In this document: piece after piece, positions 16,812-26,047 of the stretch | How the letters are laid out: each line of letters opens with the position of its first letter | Position numbering within the stretch: position 1 is the stretch's first letter | NCBI GenBank assembly: GCA_016707885.1 | Contig: JADJGU010000001.1 | Coordinates: 747,501-811,500, forward strand | DNA length: 64,000 nucleotides | Direction: 5' to 3' | Source: Sphingomonadales bacterium | GTDB lineage: Bacteria > Pseudomonadota > Alphaproteobacteria > Sphingomonadales > Sphingomonadaceae | Translations under genes and position numbers: made by a program | Notes under the pieces: generated by a model | The model's database searches: none | The model's input: only the letters and a program-made list of their open reading frames with translations | What the model was told of the DNA's origin: nothing

Positions 16812-19800
16812 TTAGAAGCGCAGGCGAGCCGACACATAAGCGCGGCGGCCGAGAACGTCGTAGAGCGACGGATCGGTGCCCGACTGTACGTTCGGCGCAT
16901 AGGTTTCCGGCTGCTTGTCGAACGCGTTGTTCAAACCGAGGCGGAAGGTAAGCGCATCGACATTGGCTTCCAGACCGAAGTCGAAATACCATGCTGCACC
17001 CGGACCCGAGAAGGTTTCACCGGGGAACTGGCGAGCCGCACGGTTTGCCATCTTGTGGGTATAGCGAACGCGTGTGTCGAACTTCAGATTTTCGTTCAGA
17101 GCCCATGCCATGTTCAGCGTGCCCTTCCAGCGCGGGAAGCTGGTTCCCAGACCTGCACCGAAGTAGGAAGCTGTACCGGCATAGTCGGTCTTCAGACCAC
17201 CCAAACCGACATTCTTAAAGTCGATCAGATAGTTCATCAACAGGTTGAAGCTGATTGCCGAGGTTTCCGAAACAAATTCGGTCGGCAGACGGTAGCCCAA
17301 CTGTACGTCGATGCCCGAGGTCTTCACCGAACCCTGGTTGATCGCCTGGAAGTAACCCGTTGCAGGGTCGCCGCCGAGCGAAGCAGGCAGGAAGATTGCA
17401 GCAATGTTGTTATTCTGACGGAACAAACCACCGCAATAGGGGCTGGTCGAGCTCAAGCTCGTGTTCAAGTCATTGTAACCATAGCAAGAAGCGATGATTT
17501 CGTTGACGTCAGGTGAGAAGATCGTGTCGGTGATCTTGATATTGTAATAATCGACCGATGCCGAGAACGCACCCGAGCTGAACACGCCGCCAACGGTAAA
17601 AGTATCCGACGATTCAGGCTTCAGGTTCGGGTTGCCCGTCACCGTAATGAATGCCTGACCACCCGGCGTTGCAACAAAGGTAGCCGAGCCAACGCCAGTT
17701 GCTGTGCAGAGGTTGGTCGCGGCCGCGCCACCTGTGGTGCGGAAGTTCGAGTTAACCGAGCAAGGATCGAAGATCTGCGGGAAGCTGCCGCCACCCGAGA
17801 AGAGTTCACCGAAGTTCGGCGCGCGAACCGAGTGCTGATAGCTCGCACGCAGACGAACCGAATCGATCGGCGAGTAAGACAGCGTGCCGCCATATGCCCA
17901 ATCCTTCGAGGGAGCGCCGTCGACACCGTTCTGGATGTCGTTAAAATCGCTCTTTGAATGACGTGCCGTCAGCGAAAGCTCCAGATTGTCCATAACTGGA
18001 GCGCGAAGCTCAGCAAAGAAATCGAGGAAGCTGTTGGTACCAAGATCAGGTGTCGATGTGTTGAAACCTGCGATCGGGCCGAAAAGTGCACCCGGGTCAA
18101 ACTCGTAACGGAATTTACGCGATTCAACACCGAATACAACACCGAGCGGACCGCCCGGCAGTTCAGTCAGATCGCCGCTGACATAAGCCTGAGCAACCTT
18201 CTGGGTGAACGTTGTTTTGGTGCGACCGATTTCGTCAACGAAGTCGACGCAAGCTTGCGAAAGCGGCTGAACACCAAACGGATTGAAACCGCCTGCGCAC
18301 AGGCTGGCACCACCGTCAGCAGCTTCCAGCAATTGCTGAGCCTTCTGGACGTTGACGTTACCGCGCGCTTCCTGATCGATCGTAGTGCGACCCCAGCTAT
18401 AATAGGCTTCATAGCGCCAGTTATCGCTGATGTCACCGCGAAGGCCGACCAAGCCCTGCAGAACCTGATTGTTAAATACCTGTTCGCGCAGACCGGTCGG
18501 GAGGAAGCGATAGCTGATTGCAAAAGCTTCATTTGCACCAGAGCCAGTAAATACCGGGCTGTCACCAGTACGTGCGTTCAACAGCGTGCGCAGATCGGTC
18601 GGAATGAACGGGTTGGTGGTCGGAACAACCAGACCGGTAACCTGGCACGGAGTTGGCGCATTGGTGCTGGTCCGGCAGAGGCTGCCGCCGGAAATCAGCG
18701 GTGAACTTGCCTGAAGCACGGAGTTTTCACCGGGAGCACGAATCGTGGTGCCCAACGGGGTCGGCGCAAGCGCTGTCGACGAAGTATACTCCGTGTAACC
18801 ACCCTGCATGAAGAAATCGAATGAAGGATTGATTTCATAATGCCCCGTCAAGAACGCAGATTTACGCTCCAGCGGCAGCACCAGAATGTTCACGATGTCA
18901 AAGTTGTACGAATAGAAATCCGGGAAGAAGTTCAGGTTCGGATTCGCACCTGATTCAATCGGATAACGGAAGTTTGCAACATTGTTGGGGCTATTGAAGG
19001 TACCAATGCCAAACAGCGAACCGTCTGCGTTGAAGCCGAGCAAACCCTGCGTCGGATTGTTTACTGCAGCAACACCATATCCTGCGAACAACGCGTTGAT
19101 CGCAGCCTGCGGAATCGCGTTTCCGTTGCCATACAATGCGCTGAAACGTGGCGATGCAGGATCGTTGCTATAGCCACCTGCACCAGAAGCCGAGTAACGA
19201 CCAGTCGGGAATGTACCTGTGGTCGAAGTCGCCTGAGCCGCGAAGGGGCGCTGCGCCTTGATCAGGCCTTGACGCTTTGAATATTCAGCCGAGAAAGCAA
19301 TGTTGCCGCGACCGTCGGCAAAGTTGCCGCCAATAGTGCCGCTGAGCTGAAATTCGCGGGCGTCCATTTCCGAAACGGTATTCGAATAGGTCGCACGCAG
19401 ATCGAGGCCTTCAAAATCATCCTTCAGGATCATGTTGACGACACCTGCGATAGCGTCGGCACCATAGGCCGCGCCTGCACCGCCGGTGGTCACGTCGATA
19501 CGCTCGATCAGGCCCTGCGGAATGGTGTTGAGGTCAACCGTCTGGTCGGTTGCCGACACCATCGGGCGGCGGCCATTGATAAGAACGAGGTTACGGTTCG
19601 AACCCAAGCCACGAAGGTTGATGTTCGACTGACCACCGTTGCCGGGATTGTTCGAGGTTGTCGTGCCAGCCGGGTTAACGCCGGGCAGGGTGTTGAGGAA
19701 TGTGTCGAGCGTGACGTCTGCGTTTGCGACGACCTGCTCACCCGTGACAACCGAAACCGGGCTGTTCGAATCGAGGTTGGGACGCGCGATGCGCGATCCG

Positions 19801-19931
19801 GTGACGACGATGGGCGTACCTTCGTCTGCTGCCTCGTCTGCCGCATCCTGTGCGAAGACGGGGGTCGAAATCATTGCGAGACCAAGCACCAGCGGCGCGG
19901 TCGTCGACTTCAAATTGCTAAGACGTGTCAT
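16812..19931 (-). CDS. TonB-dependent outer-membrane receptor
   Basis: About 1039 residues from MTRLSNLKS. The longer open frame upstream (to 20213) lacks a signal peptide and is not used. The signal peptide ends at PVFAQD. A short acidic linker leads to the TonB-box-like GTPIVVTGSRI, then the plug domain (about residues 40-170, with NINLRGLGSNRNLVLINGRR and TTGGAGAAYGADAIAGVVNMIL), then a large 22-strand barrel ending in the canonical aromatic C-terminus SARLRF. It imports a ligand too large for porins, powered by TonB-ExbBD. The ligand is not deducible. This subgroup is expanded in sphingomonads. It heads the minus-strand cluster and has its own terminator. Confidence 0.95.
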   Translation of the reverse strand: MTRLSNLKSTTAPLVLGLAMISTPVFAQDAADEAADEGTPIVVTGSRIARPNLDSNSPVSVVTGEQVVANADVTLDTFLNTLPGVNPAGTTTSNNPGNGGQSNINLRGLGSNRNLVLINGRRPMVSATDQTVDLNTIPQGLIERIDVTTGGAGAAYGADAIAGVVNMILKDDFEGLDLRATYSNTVSEMDAREFQLSGTIGGNFADGRGNIAFSAEYSKRQGLIKAQRPFAAQATSTTGTFPTGRYSASGAGGYSNDPASPRFSALYGNGNAIPQAAINALFAGYGVAAVNNPTQGLLGFNADGSLFGIGTFNSPNNVANFRYPIESGANPNLNFFPDFYSYNFDIVNILVLPLERKSAFLTGHYEINPSFDFFMQGGYTEYTSSTALAPTPLGTTIRAPGENSVLQASSPLISGGSLCRTSTNAPTPCQVTGLVVPTTNPFIPTDLRTLLNARTGDSPVFTGSGANEAFAISYRFLPTGLREQVFNNQVLQGLVGLRGDISDNWRYEAYYSWGRTTIDQEARGNVNVQKAQQLLEAADGGASLCAGGFNPFGVQPLSQACVDFVDEIGRTKTTFTQKVAQAYVSGDLTELPGGPLGVVFGVESRKFRYEFDPGALFGPIAGFNTSTPDLGTNSFLDFFAELRAPVMDNLELSLTARHSKSDFNDIQNGVDGAPSKDWAYGGTLSYSPIDSVRLRASYQHSVRAPNFGELFSGGGSFPQIFDPCSVNSNFRTTGGAAATNLCTATGVGSATFVATPGGQAFITVTGNPNLKPESSDTFTVGGVFSSGAFSASVDYYNIKITDTIFSPDVNEIIASCYGYNDLNTSLSSTSPYCGGLFRQNNNIAAIFLPASLGGDPATGYFQAINQGSVKTSGIDVQLGYRLPTEFVSETSAISFNLLMNYLIDFKNVGLGGLKTDYAGTASYFGAGLGTSFPRWKGTLNMAWALNENLKFDTRVRYTHKMANRAARQFPGETFSGPGAAWYFDFGLEANVDALTFRLGLNNAFDKQPETYAPNVQSGTDPSLYDVLGRRAYVSARLRF

Positions 19932-20169
19932 TTTCACGTGTCCAGCCCCTATATCTGTGATGACGAAACTGCCCCCCGAAAGGAGCCGGAATCGTCGTTT
20001 CAAATTCTCTGAATGCCGGAAATACTGCCTTGCGAGCAGCACAGTCCCCTCCAGATTGCCATGGCTGTTGGAACATTTTTGCGCAAAGGGCAAAGAAAAT
20101 GCCGTGCTAGAACGCCGTTTTTCGCCAATTGTAACTATTTTGCAACACGCTAGGGATAGCGCGCGGCAC

Positions 20170-21084
20170 CTATTGCGCTGGCAACAACGCCAGTGGATCA
20201 ACGCGCGCCGCACGCCATTTCATGCCCCAGTGCAGATGGGGCCCGCTGGCCCTTCCGGTCGCGCCCACTCTTCCGATGACTTGCCCCTGCCTGACCATCT
20301 GGCCTTCTTCGACCAATAGTTCCGAACAGTGCAAAAACGCACTATTCAGCCCCATGCCATGGTCAATCATCAGCAAATGCCCCTCTAATGTGAAGGGCTG
20401 CTTGGCAGCCAAAGTGACAATTCCGTCTGCAGGGGCGACAAAAGCCGTCCCCGTTGGCATCGCAATATCGAGGCCGCTATGATAGCTGCCGGGCGTACCA
20501 TTATAAATACGCTGGGCACCAAATCTGCCCGAAATCCTGCCTGTCAGAGGCCAGATGAAGTCCTGCCGCCAGCCGCCGCTGTCATGATCCTTGGCACGGG
20601 CCGCGTTTATGCGTGCGAGTTCCGGGCCGCGCCTGGCCTGAAACTCCTCGCTCGTTTTTGCGCCCCCAAAAGGATTGGCGTTCACATGCTGGATCGCCCA
20701 GTTGCCGGGGCGAACCGGGACATATTGCCCAACCTGCGTACCGTCCGCACGGTAGGCGACGAGACTGGCACTGTTTTCTGCATCACGGTCAAAGCCGATC
20801 AGAAAAAAGCCATCGGCGCTGACTGGAACTGGCGCGCCATTAAAAGCTACCTTCACCGCGTCAGAAGGCGCGCGCGCAATTGTGACAGATCCTTGCACGG
20901 CCGGACGAGCCAACCAGAACTGATCGCGCGCACTTTGCGGCGTCGCCGACGTATTGAGCGCGACCGACTCCGGTCTTGCGGAAGGACTTACTATTACAAC
21001 TAATGGTTCGGCTGACGGATGGGCGGTGCAACTGACGACAGCTGCAACGAACAGCAAGATGGCAGTTTTGGAATTCAGTATCAC
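20170..21084 (-). CDS. M23 family metallopeptidase, probable lipoprotein or secreted
   Basis: About 304 residues from a GTG (VILNSKTAILL), which gives a clean signal sequence ending in VVSC, a possible lipobox. The open frame reaches 21168, but that extension overlaps DUF2093 and would bury the signal. The C-terminal LytM domain has HSGLDIAMP (zinc ligands in HxxxD) and GPHLHWGM (the HxH pair). Such enzymes cut peptidoglycan cross-bridges. The middle domain (about 60-150) is beta-rich and unassigned. The zinc ligands are complete, so activity is likely rather than an EnvC-like regulatory role. It lies directly after DUF2093 on the same strand. Confidence 0.88.
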   Translation of the reverse strand: MILNSKTAILLFVAAVVSCTAHPSAEPLVVIVSPSARPESVALNTSATPQSARDQFWLARPAVQGSVTIARAPSDAVKVAFNGAPVPVSADGFFLIGFDRDAENSASLVAYRADGTQVGQYVPVRPGNWAIQHVNANPFGGAKTSEEFQARRGPELARINAARAKDHDSGGWRQDFIWPLTGRISGRFGAQRIYNGTPGSYHSGLDIAMPTGTAFVAPADGIVTLAAKQPFTLEGHLLMIDHGMGLNSAFLHCSELLVEEGQMVRQGQVIGRVGATGRASGPHLHWGMKWRAARVDPLALLPAQ

Positions 21085-21095
21085 TGGCTTTGTTA

Positions 21096-21308
21096 TCAGC
21101 GCTCGCCCAGCGCCGCCTTCACGGAAATTTCCGGCGATGCATAGGGTTCCTGCAAGGCAACGCTCCAATAGCGAAGATCGTCGAGCGGGATTTGCTCTCC
21201 ACTGACCGCGCAGCGAACATGGTCGCCGCTGGCAAGCATGCGAAAGCCGTTGGCCATATAATGAAGTCGGGCTTCCTTATTGCGGTTCATCATCAACATT
21301 TTGTCCAT
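21096..21308 (-). CDS. DUF2093 domain protein
   Basis: About 70 residues containing EARLHYMANGFRMLASGDHVRCAV and IPLDDLRYWSVALQEPYAS (given here in part), the complete DUF2093 pattern of alphaproteobacteria. Function unknown. The single conserved Cys in VRCAV and compact size suggest a small regulatory or zinc-ribbon-like fold, which is a guess. The start is uncertain among several close ATGs (21308, 21299, 21293), and the open frame reaches 21377. It precedes the M23 peptidase gene by about ten bases and is divergent from the LuxR-type regulator. Confidence 0.75.
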   Translation of the reverse strand: MDKMLMMNRNKEARLHYMANGFRMLASGDHVRCAVSGEQIPLDDLRYWSVALQEPYASPEISVKAALGER

Positions 21309-21420
21309 ATGCACGATTGACGGCCTTGCCGCAATCTTGGACCCGTCGCATCCGGCAAGATGTAAAATCCTAACCAATATTATATGGCACGCGCGTAAGA
21401 AATATCGTTAACATGGGCGT

Positions 21421-21897
21421 GTGGGCGATAATCAGGACCAACGCGTCGAGAAATTAAGTGCCGTGCAGGTGGAGACTTTGCGGCACGTGTTCGCGCACCG
21501 CAGCTCGAAAGAAATCGCCCGTATCATGGGGGTTTCACCGCACACAGTTGACGAACGGCTAAGGCGCGCGAACCGCATATTGGGGGTTACATCACGGATA
21601 GACGCTGCGCGCATCGTTGCTGCCAGTGCCGGAGACGGACCTCAACCTTTGATATATCAAGCTCCGCAGCTTGGACCGCAGTTCGCAACGGCCGATGACA
21701 GCGGGGCTTCGCACGAAAGCGGATACCGGTTTCCCAAAGCAGGGATTGGGTATCCGTTTCCGACGCGGGGTCGGCCATATAATTCGCATGGCCGGAGGGA
21801 GCGTATCCTGTGGCCGATACTTATTGCTTTCGGAACCATCATGGCTTTCGCCGCCCTTTATTCCGTTCTGCTCGGTTTGGGAGCGATGCTGACCTGA
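21421..21897 (+). CDS. LuxR-type HTH regulator with C-terminal membrane anchor
   Basis: 158 residues starting with GTG. The N-terminal GerE/LuxR-type DNA-binding domain (residues about 10-70) includes SSKEIARIMGVSPHTVDERL as the helix-turn-helix. A low-complexity linker follows, then one strong C-terminal membrane helix (WPILIAFGTIMAFAALYSVLL). There is no sensory or receiver domain, so it is a membrane-tethered one-component regulator, a form common in sphingomonads but poorly studied. It is the first of four plus-strand genes in a row and may control them. It is divergent from DUF2093. Confidence 0.8.
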   Translation: MGDNQDQRVEKLSAVQVETLRHVFAHRSSKEIARIMGVSPHTVDERLRRANRILGVTSRIDAARIVAASAGDGPQPLIYQAPQLGPQFATADDSGASHESGYRFPKAGIGYPFPTRGRPYNSHGRRERILWPILIAFGTIMAFAALYSVLLGLGAMLT

Positions 21898-21955
21898 CCG
21901 GGCTGCTATACCCTTGCTGTCGTTTCGGCAGCCCGCAACCGAACAGGAAAATTTC

Positions 21956-22354
21956 ATGCTAAAAGAACGTATCAAAGCCGCCCAGCGCATCGCCGCCGAT
22001 CTGCACGAAGCCGAAAACGCCATCGACGACGCGATCATCAAGATCGCTCGTCTTGCCGCCACATTGCCTGTCGCCCGAATCGAAACTCGGATGTCGGCCG
22101 TTGTCGGGCAGGATGCCGTATCCAAAGTAACGCAGGCAGTTGCGGCTGCTGGGAATGTCCGCCAGATGATAACCGACGCGCATCATGCGCTAGGCGAGAC
22201 CCAAAAGCAGGTGGGACTGGGAACACGAATGTTCGGCGCAGGTCTCCCCAAGCCGCCATCAGGAAGCATGGCTGTACCATCGCCACATAACCAGAATGAC
22301 GGTGACGAAGCGGTTGAGGAAGCAGTGCAAACGGCTTCACGTCGCGCCGTTTAA
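21956..22354 (+). CDS. Hypothetical alpha-helical protein
   Basis: 132 residues from an ATG preceded by AGGAAA. The first 90 residues are predicted helical and Ala-rich (IKAAQRIAADLHEAENAIDDAIIKI), followed by a Gly/Pro/Ser linker and an acidic C-terminus. No signal peptide, membrane segment or catalytic motif is evident. I do not recognise the family. It lies 58 bases after the tethered HTH regulator and 23 before the next membrane protein, in the same direction, so it probably shares their role. Confidence 0.6.
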   Translation: MLKERIKAAQRIAADLHEAENAIDDAIIKIARLAATLPVARIETRMSAVVGQDAVSKVTQAVAAAGNVRQMITDAHHALGETQKQVGLGTRMFGAGLPKPPSGSMAVPSPHNQNDGDEAVEEAVQTASRRAV

Positions 22355-22377
22355 GATATGTCGGGCCCGGATAAACT

Positions 22378-22794
22378 GTGAACCACGCTCATTTCTATTA
22401 CACGTTTCTGGTTCTGACCGTTGTTCTGGCCTTTTGGAGGGGAGCGGGCAGCGAAAAATGGGGAGCGGTAACGGCCTTGTCCGGATCGCTCGCTTCGTCG
22501 CTGCTTGGCTCCGACGCCAACTGGTCAAAACTGATTGTTGATCTGATGCTTGTTGACCTGATTGTACTCGCAAGTTTCTGGTGGCTGTCGCTGCGTAGTG
22601 ACCGGTTCTGGCCTTATTGGGTGACTGGCTGGCAGTTGGTGGCAGTTCTGGTGCATGCACAAAGAGCGCTGTTCGATGACATATTGCCAGCGCCTTATGC
22701 CTTGATGACCATGTATCTGGCCTATCCCATGCTGGCCCTCATCATCTGTGCATCAATCAAACGGGCTCAACATGTCGGCAATTGGCAGTCTTGA
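22378..22794 (+). CDS. Hypothetical integral membrane protein
   Basis: 138 residues starting with GTG, with about four hydrophobic segments separated by short loops. It is rich in Trp and Tyr (FWWLSLRSDRFWPYWVTGWQ). No transport or enzyme motif is recognised. It belongs to the run of four genes starting with the LuxR-type regulator and is followed after about 37 bases by the barrel-like gene. Function unknown. Confidence 0.6.
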   Translation: MNHAHFYYTFLVLTVVLAFWRGAGSEKWGAVTALSGSLASSLLGSDANWSKLIVDLMLVDLIVLASFWWLSLRSDRFWPYWVTGWQLVAVLVHAQRALFDDILPAPYALMTMYLAYPMLALIICASIKRAQHVGNWQS

Positions 22795-22831
22795 TGCCTA
22801 AAGCCTGCGGGCGGCATTCCGGGAGATAGAT

Positions 22832-23917
22832 ATGATAGAGGCACCTACTTCGGGGCTCAGGGGGCGTGCGCTCATCTACCCTGTGCTGGTCATTGCCGGC
22901 TGGAGCATTGGGCGCGCATTCGCATTGCAATCCGAACCAGCACCGGCCGAACAGATCGTTAGCCGGGTTGCACCAAAAGCGCCGCATATCGCTGCACGCG
23001 ACCCGAATATCGAACTGGCTTGTCCCTTCTGGCCCGGCCTGTGGAACAATCCGGTGACCAAATCTGGTTCTGTATCGGACAATCCACTACCCGAGCGCGA
23101 TGGCTGGGCATCCTACCGCCAAGCGCGCGTCGCCAAACAGGCGCCACATGCGTTAGTGCTAGCAGAACGAGAAACCGGCGTTGGCATTCCTGCACCGCTG
23201 CCATTTGCGCACGCGGCTGCTCCAGTTCCAACACTGCCGTCTGCTTCGACACACGCTATGCTGCCCGCCGCGCAACCCCAGCGTCGTATGCAGCTATATG
23301 GATATAGTTTGTGGCGACAAGGCAGCGGGTCGGGCGCCTTTGCGCCCGGCGCGCAATATGGTGGAAGCCAAGCTGGATTGATCGCGACATGGGATCCCTT
23401 TGGTAAAGCCGGGAAAGGGGTGGCTTTGCTCGCGCGAGCATCCGCAACACCTGATGGGAATGAACGCGAGCTTGCGCTTGGTGCACGATGGCAACCCAGC
23501 CGTCGCTGGCCGATATCGCTGTCCGCTGAACGAAGATTCCGCCTGGATGGTCTCGACCGCTTTGCTGCCTATGCCGCTGGTGGAGTCAGTGATGTGACCA
23601 TCATCGGCAATGCAAGTCTAGACGCCTATGGGCAAGCTGGATATGTCAGCGGTAAAGATGGCGGCGGCTTCTTTGACGCGCAGGGCCGCTTGCTACACCC
23701 GGTAACGACTATTGCCGGTCTGCCGCTATCGGCGGGGGCGGGTGCTTGGGCTGGGGGACAGCCGGGCGTAAAGCGCCTCGACGTCGGCCCGACGATTGTG
23801 ACCCGCGTCGATACACGCTTTGCGAACTTCACCCTGCAGCTCGACTGGCGGCAACGGGTTGCGGGCAATGCCAATCCAAAGGACGGGCTGGCACTGACCG
23901 TATCTACAGGTTTCTAA
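22832..23917 (+). CDS. Putative outer-membrane beta-barrel protein, NfrA C-terminal-like
   Basis: 361 residues with one hydrophobic N-terminal segment (ALIYPVLVIAGWSIG), a Pro/Ala-rich region to about residue 150, then a Gly/aromatic-rich strand-forming domain ending in the outer-membrane-type C-terminal Phe (LTVSTGF). Segments such as LYGYSLWRQGSG and YGGSQAGLIATW resemble the C-terminal barrel of the phage N4 adsorption protein NfrA and related exopolysaccharide-secretion proteins. This resemblance is from memory and uncertain. GGGAGA precedes the ATG. Its end overlaps the enoyl-CoA hydratase gene tail to tail by 4 bases. Confidence 0.55.
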   Translation: MIEAPTSGLRGRALIYPVLVIAGWSIGRAFALQSEPAPAEQIVSRVAPKAPHIAARDPNIELACPFWPGLWNNPVTKSGSVSDNPLPERDGWASYRQARVAKQAPHALVLAERETGVGIPAPLPFAHAAAPVPTLPSASTHAMLPAAQPQRRMQLYGYSLWRQGSGSGAFAPGAQYGGSQAGLIATWDPFGKAGKGVALLARASATPDGNERELALGARWQPSRRWPISLSAERRFRLDGLDRFAAYAAGGVSDVTIIGNASLDAYGQAGYVSGKDGGGFFDAQGRLLHPVTTIAGLPLSAGAGAWAGGQPGVKRLDVGPTIVTRVDTRFANFTLQLDWRQRVAGNANPKDGLALTVSTGF

Positions 23918-24696
23918 CCCTGCGTCCGCCCGCGCTCGATCACTGCCATGCGGCGTGCTTCCACCTCTTCTGCGCTGACCTGACCGTTGGCGGCGCGCGA
24001 AACGCGGGCCTCGTGCTCCATCGCCATCCCAAAGGGCAAAGCATAGCCGTCGTCGATCAACCGCTTATAGGTCTGCACCGTCGCCGGCTCGACCGAAGCG
24101 ATATCGCGCGCCAGCGCCTTGGCATGCGTCAACAGCTCATTTGCGGGCACTACCGAGTTGACCAGCCCCCATGCGCAAGCTGTTTCAGCGTCGAGGAAAT
24201 TGCCGCTGAACGACAATTGCTTGGCACGTGAAATGCCGATCAGCCGCGACAATTTTTGCGACAGGCCCCAACCCGGCATGATGCCCACGCGCGCATGGGT
24301 GTCTGCAAAGCGGGCGTTGGTCGAGGCGATCAATATATCGCAGGCAATCGCGACTTCAAACCCACCGGTGATCGCCACACCGTTGATCGCACCGATAACA
24401 GGCTTGCGACAAATCTCGATCGCCTTCACCGGATTTTCGTCCGCGCTCTCGGCATTGGCGGCCCCCAGATTGCTGGTGTCGGCACCCAATTCTTTCAGAT
24501 CGAGCCCGGCGGTAAAAGCGCGCTCGCCTGCGCCAGTCAGAATGACGCAGCGGACGCTGTCATCCGCATCGACCGCCCGCATAGCCCGCGCCAATTCCGC
24601 CCGCAGCCCCCGCGACAAGGCATTCATCGCCTCCGGACGGTTGAGGGTGACGACGGCGATGCCATCTTCGATTTGGGTCAAAACCAGCGACATCAT
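23914..24696 (-). CDS. Enoyl-CoA hydratase/isomerase (crotonase family)
   Basis: About 260 residues of the crotonase fold. The oxyanion-hole segment AGERAFTAGLDLKELG and the second signature, GAINGVAITGGFEVAIACDILIAS (shown in part), are present, as is a C-terminal trimerisation region. It probably hydrates a 2-enoyl-CoA. A Glu follows GGF (position 144-like), while the second catalytic Glu is less clear, so isomerase or another crotonase reaction is possible. The start is the first Met of MMSLVL, behind GAGGAAA; the frame opens five codons earlier. It directly follows the DUF389 gene on the minus strand. Confidence 0.85.
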   Translation of the reverse strand: MMSLVLTQIEDGIAVVTLNRPEAMNALSRGLRAELARAMRAVDADDSVRCVILTGAGERAFTAGLDLKELGADTSNLGAANAESADENPVKAIEICRKPVIGAINGVAITGGFEVAIACDILIASTNARFADTHARVGIMPGWGLSQKLSRLIGISRAKQLSFSGNFLDAETACAWGLVNSVVPANELLTHAKALARDIASVEPATVQTYKRLIDDGYALPFGMAMEHEARVSRAANGQVSAEEVEARRMAVIERGRTQG

Positions 24697-24703
24697 GCTT
24701 TCC

Positions 24704-26035
24704 TCATTCATTGATTTGTTCGGGCACTGGATTGGGTTCAGATCCGCCCAGATTTGCGCTGCTTAGCAGCCAATTGGGGAAACGCGACTGCGCCTCCGAT
24801 ATGATCCGGTCTTTCGCTGCAGCGACTTCTTCGGCTTCTGTGCCACGATCCCGATCGACAATCACGCGCCGCGCCTGGGCATCAACCAACAGCCTATTGC
24901 GCTCGATGAGGCCCCCGACGGTGAGGCCTGACAGCACAGCTTCAACTTCGGCATCGCGCTGCTCCAATGCACTTACGCGCCGGTTGAGTTGATCTTGATA
25001 CTCCTCGGCTGCATTTGTTTGCCGTTTCACCTGTGCCAAGTCGACAACCACCTTGCGGTCCAGACGGCGGGTCGTGCTTTGAGCGAGTTGGTCGCCGAGC
25101 GACGGCGTAAATTTGTCGACCAGAACCACGCCTTCCACCGCGACATCATCGCCGTTGACCGTGACATTCAGATTCTCCACCCGATCACGCGGTTGCAACA
25201 GGTTCGACAATTCGGATTGGACAATCGTCCTTGCCCGAACTTCGCGCCCGATATTGTCAAGCGAGATTGCAAGCGGGATTGAAAGCACGCCAAGAACGGC
25301 GATAATGCCTACCAACTGCATAGCGGTATGCTGCGGCGTCAGTGAGGGCCCAAAACGGTTGATGCGCGCGACGATTGTTGCCGCAAAGGCAATGGCGAGC
25401 GTGTTGGTCAGAAACAGCAAGGCAGCGCCTGTGGCAAAATCCGCCCTTCCCGTCACAATGCCGAAGCCGACTGTTGCCAGCGGCGGGACCAACGCAGTTG
25501 CAATGGCCACGCCGACCATTACCCCGCTCATATTACGGATAATGGCAATTGCCCCAGCTATGCCGCCAACGACGGCAATACCCAGATCCATCAGATTGGG
25601 CTGGGTGCGCGCGCGCAGTTCGGGCGTCACGTCCTGAATCGGCGAAATGAGGATAATCAATATGGCAACCAAAATGGCGACTGCCATTCCGGCAGCCAAG
25701 GTCACCAGCGACCGCCGGATCAATCCGGTTTCGATTGTCGCGAGGCCAAAACCGACGCCCATGATCGGGCCCATCAATGGCGAAACAAGCATCGCGCCGA
25801 TGACGACGGCAGTCGAGCTTTGCAGCAGGCCGAGTGTCGCGATTGCCGACGCCAAGGCAATGAGAATCAGGAACTTCCTGTCGAGCCGCGCATCGCGGGC
25901 GACGCTGGCGAGCGTTAGCGCACGGCTCTCGTCGGTCCGCGCTTCTTCGGACAGATCAACAAAAATGCCGGAGCGTGCAGCCCCGGCATGATTGTTTGCG
26001 CTGTCCGATCGTTCAGTTTTTGATCGGCCCGCCAT
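24704..26035 (-). CDS. DUF389 (TIGR00341-type) membrane protein
   Basis: 443 residues. The N-terminal 60 are hydrophilic, followed by six to seven membrane helices (about 60-270) containing the conserved GAMLVSPLMGPIMG and NMSGVMVGVAIATALVPPLATVG segments of the DUF389 family. The C-terminal 180 residues are soluble and charged, with a coiled-coil-like stretch around LNRRVSALEQRDAEVEAVL. DUF389 proteins are universal but of unknown function; a transporter role is only assumed. It lies 12 bases after etfA and just before the crotonase gene on the minus strand, so all four could be co-transcribed. Confidence 0.88.
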   Translation of the reverse strand: MAGRSKTERSDSANNHAGAARSGIFVDLSEEARTDESRALTLASVARDARLDRKFLILIALASAIATLGLLQSSTAVVIGAMLVSPLMGPIMGVGFGLATIETGLIRRSLVTLAAGMAVAILVAILIILISPIQDVTPELRARTQPNLMDLGIAVVGGIAGAIAIIRNMSGVMVGVAIATALVPPLATVGFGIVTGRADFATGAALLFLTNTLAIAFAATIVARINRFGPSLTPQHTAMQLVGIIAVLGVLSIPLAISLDNIGREVRARTIVQSELSNLLQPRDRVENLNVTVNGDDVAVEGVVLVDKFTPSLGDQLAQSTTRRLDRKVVVDLAQVKRQTNAAEEYQDQLNRRVSALEQRDAEVEAVLSGLTVGGLIERNRLLVDAQARRVIVDRDRGTEAEEVAAAKDRIISEAQSRFPNWLLSSANLGGSEPNPVPEQINE

Positions 26036-26047
26036 TATGCCAGAGCC

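Noticed and set aside
19932..20213. N-terminal extension of the TonB receptor frame
   Set aside because: Contains no signal peptide and precedes a proper MTRLSN start with signal peptide.
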